Shown: positions 62,372 to 64,000 of the stretch, piece by piece | Numbering within the stretch: position 1 is the stretch's first letter | Layout: every line of letters starts with the position of its first letter | Assembly: GCA_963768885.1 (NCBI GenBank) | Contig: CAVYJN010000006.1 | Coordinates: 1,054,001 to 1,118,000, forward strand | Direction: 5' to 3' | Source of the DNA: DASRIA01 sp963768885 | GTDB taxonomy: Bacteria > Actinomycetota > Thermoleophilia > Solirubrobacterales > JBBDJG01 | Length of the DNA: 64,000 bases | Made by a program: the position numbers and the translations under genes | The notes under the pieces: generated by a model | Told to the model about the DNA's origin: nothing | Databases searched by the model: none | Seen by the model: only the letters and a program-made list of their open reading frames with translations

Positions 62372-63681
62372 AGCGCCAGCTTGCCCGCGCGCGCCACGCT
62401 GTCTTCGAGCAGTTCCGCGTAAAGGTCTCTGAGGCTGGCGATGTGATCGTCCATGCCGTAGACGCCGGGCAGCCTTGCGTGCAGGTCGTCCCAGAGCCCA
62501 GGCGCGGTGATCGCCCGCTCGAGCGTGGCCGCGAGGCTGGTGGCGTTCCCAACGCGAAAGTGCAGGCCGTTGACCCCGTCGCTCACCTTCTCCGCCATGC
62601 CGCCGATGTCGCTGCAGATCACCGGCTTCCCGTGGAAGAAGGCCTCCTGGATCACGAGCGGCGAGTTCTCCCACCAGCGCGATGGAACGACTACCCAGTC
62701 GACCTCCGCCATCAGGCGCGGCAGGTCCTCGTGGTCGTAGCTGCCCTCGAGCGTGACGTTGTTGGCGGCCCTCGTGGTCGCGTCGAGGAGGTCCATGAAC
62801 TCCTGCTGGAACTCGGGCGGCTGCAGATCGAGGTTTGCGCCGTGAACCGAGAGATGCGCGTCGACCCCGCGCGCGCCGAGCAGGGTCATCGCGTTCAGCA
62901 GGACGTCGACGCCCTTGTAGTAGTTGAGCTGGCCGAAGAATGCGATCCGGTTGTGCGGCCGGTCCTCGTCCGGCCGTGCGGCGGGAACCGGGTGCTGTGG
63001 CAGCCGGCCGTATTCCTCGAAGCGGATCTTCTCCGGCGGGATGCCCCAATCGACGTAGCGCTCGAGCAGGAACCGGCTGGGCGCGAGGAACATGTCCACG
63101 TGCTGCATGTGGGACTTGATGAAGCGCTCCCGCAGGAAGAACTCGGCCGGAGCGATGTCCGGGAAGCATTCGTGACAGCGCCGCGGCGAGGCCTGCTTGC
63201 AGAGCTCGCCCGAGCGCCGCAGCATCTGCCCCTCGCGGTGGCAGATCGAGAGGTACTCGTGGAGCGTGAAGACGATCGGGGCGTCCGGGAGCACGCGGCG
63301 CGTCTGCGAGACCGCGTCCCAGCCGATGATGTGCATGTGCTGGAAGTGCACGACGTCGGGCCGGTGGATCCGGAGGAACTCGCTCCAATGCGTGGCGTAC
63401 AGGCGCTTGTCCCCGGACGTCATGCGAAACCAGTCATAGCCCTCCCGGTGCGTGAAGAGGAAGAACTGGTTCGGGTCGTCCGGCGTCACCGCGCTGAAGA
63501 GCGCGCCCGGGTGTGGCTTGCGCTCCATCGACGGACCGGACCCGATCCGCGCCACCAGCAGGGGCTCGATCTCCTCCGAGTCCCGCAGCGCCTCGTAGAG
63601 CTCGTAGGCGTAGGCCTCCGCACCTCCGGGATAGACCGCAGGGTGGTTGTGCACGACGTAGAGAACCTTGGTCTTCGCCAT
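62368..63681 (-). CDS. GT4 glycosyltransferase, cassette 4
   Basis: 437 residues from ATG 63681 (MAKTKVLYVVHNHPAVYPGG, nearly the same start as the 46959 protein). Intact frame. GGAEAYAYELYEAL, Cys segment ICHREGQMLRRSGELC and SPRRCHECFP, donor domain RIAFFGQLNYYKGVDVLL, and E-x7-E in WWENSPLVIQEAFFHG. The upstream 200 bases to 63883 contain no gene I can support; the minus strand there has GAGG directly before the ATG. Confidence 0.9.
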   Translation of the reverse strand: MAKTKVLYVVHNHPAVYPGGAEAYAYELYEALRDSEEIEPLLVARIGSGPSMERKPHPGALFSAVTPDDPNQFFLFTHREGYDWFRMTSGDKRLYATHWSEFLRIHRPDVVHFQHMHIIGWDAVSQTRRVLPDAPIVFTLHEYLSICHREGQMLRRSGELCKQASPRRCHECFPDIAPAEFFLRERFIKSHMQHVDMFLAPSRFLLERYVDWGIPPEKIRFEEYGRLPQHPVPAARPDEDRPHNRIAFFGQLNYYKGVDVLLNAMTLLGARGVDAHLSVHGANLDLQPPEFQQEFMDLLDATTRAANNVTLEGSYDHEDLPRLMAEVDWVVVPSRWWENSPLVIQEAFFHGKPVICSDIGGMAEKVSDGVNGLHFRVGNATSLAATLERAITAPGLWDDLHARLPGVYGMDDHIASLRDLYAELLEDSVARAGKLAL

Positions 63682-63883
63682 CCTCAAAAGCCTCGAAAGT
63701 GCAGGCGAATGGCCGCGCGCTCCGCCCTCGGTTCCACCATAGCCGAGCCTCCGGGGCGGCGCCTCATGCATCGCCGCCGATCAACCTCCCCCTGTCCCCA
63801 CTGCATCGCCTGACAGTATCGCGCACGCGGCAAGCGTCCGGGCTCGTGCAGGACCAGCCGCCGTGGGCAACGAAAGACCAGCC

Positions 63884-64000
63884 ATGCACGCCGTGATCAA
63901 GCTCGTCTCCAGCCGGAAGGGACCACAGGTCCAGGTGCTCGGCACGGTCGACGTAGAGGACGGGGTGGCGACCCCGTCCAACCGCAAGGTCGCGCGCCTG
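63884..64000 (+). CDS. Possible CDS start, cut by window end
   Basis: ATG 63884 opens a frame that stays open for 39 codons to the window edge (MHAVIKLVSSRKGPQVQVLG). Codon composition is like the genes around it. Too little is visible for a family call, and there is no clear ribosome binding site. The segment may be the first strand of a beta-rich domain. Confidence 0.3.
   Translation, partial: MHAVIKLVSSRKGPQVQVLGTVDVEDGVATPSNRKVARL

Noticed and set aside
1..64000. tRNA, rRNA, insertion sequence, integrase, attachment site or CRISPR
   Set aside because: No tRNA-like T-loop with matching acceptor stem, no transposase or integrase motif and no regular repeat-spacer array was found by eye on either strand; a model-based search could still find a weak case.

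Overview
The window is about 70% GC and looks like a chromosomal segment of a high-GC actinomycete-type bacterium. A member of class Thermoleophilia (Solirubrobacterales-like) is the best guess. Supports are a c-di-AMP riboswitch in front of a cell-wall lytic protein, a DnaE polymerase that keeps a complete PHP metal site, many GTG/TTG starts, and frequent start codons sitting 7-9 bases after a -10 box (leaderless style). The class-level call is inference; no rRNA or tRNA gene is visible.

Layout. 1-3.1 kb: C-terminal part of a TPR protein, a degenerate alpha/beta hydrolase and a secreted Rpf-like transglycosylase on the minus strand. 3.5-13.2 kb: translation block thrS, infC, rpmI, rplT, a SpoU-type RNA methyltransferase, pheS and pheT; infC is separated from rpmI-rplT by a GNAT gene and an antisense RTX-repeat protein. 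13.2-18.8 kb: arginine operon argC-argJ-argB-argD-argG with overlapping stop/start codons, then a 50-residue membrane microprotein. 19-26.5 kb: secreted beta-helix protein, aldonolactone-type oxidase, an AraC/DJ-1 regulator with a DJ-1 enzyme, a PLP racemase-fold enzyme, a riboswitch-controlled coiled-coil transglycosylase and a secreted lineage-type protein. 26.8-37.3 kb: dnaE, a Cys-rich protein, nfo, gltX, an HDOD-LuxR regulator, small genes, VanZ-like, Rrf2, two SnoaL-like genes and an HD protein.

37.4-63.7 kb is a surface-glycan locus: epimerase, rfbD and rfbC for dTDP-sugars, six GT4 glycosyltransferases, four GT2 glycosyltransferases, three sulfotransferase-like genes, a PhyH-type dioxygenase, an AlgX-like SGNH protein, a CBS-methyltransferase fusion and a membrane-anchored propeller-like protein. 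Each GT2 gene directly follows a GT4 gene, giving four repeated GT4-GT2 cassettes. Two non-catalytic modules recur in different enzyme types: a GW/RPDV beta-sandwich-like domain (GT2 and one sulfotransferase) and a small alpha/beta domain (48471 gene and PhyH gene). This is the most interesting part of the window.

Data quality matters. About 33 single-base frame changes are needed to restore full-length proteins, roughly 28 extra bases and 5 missing bases. They hit essential genes (infC, rpmI, pheS, pheT, argG, dnaE), so most are probably sequencing or assembly errors, not pseudogenes. Coordinates below span whole genes and say where the frame changes.
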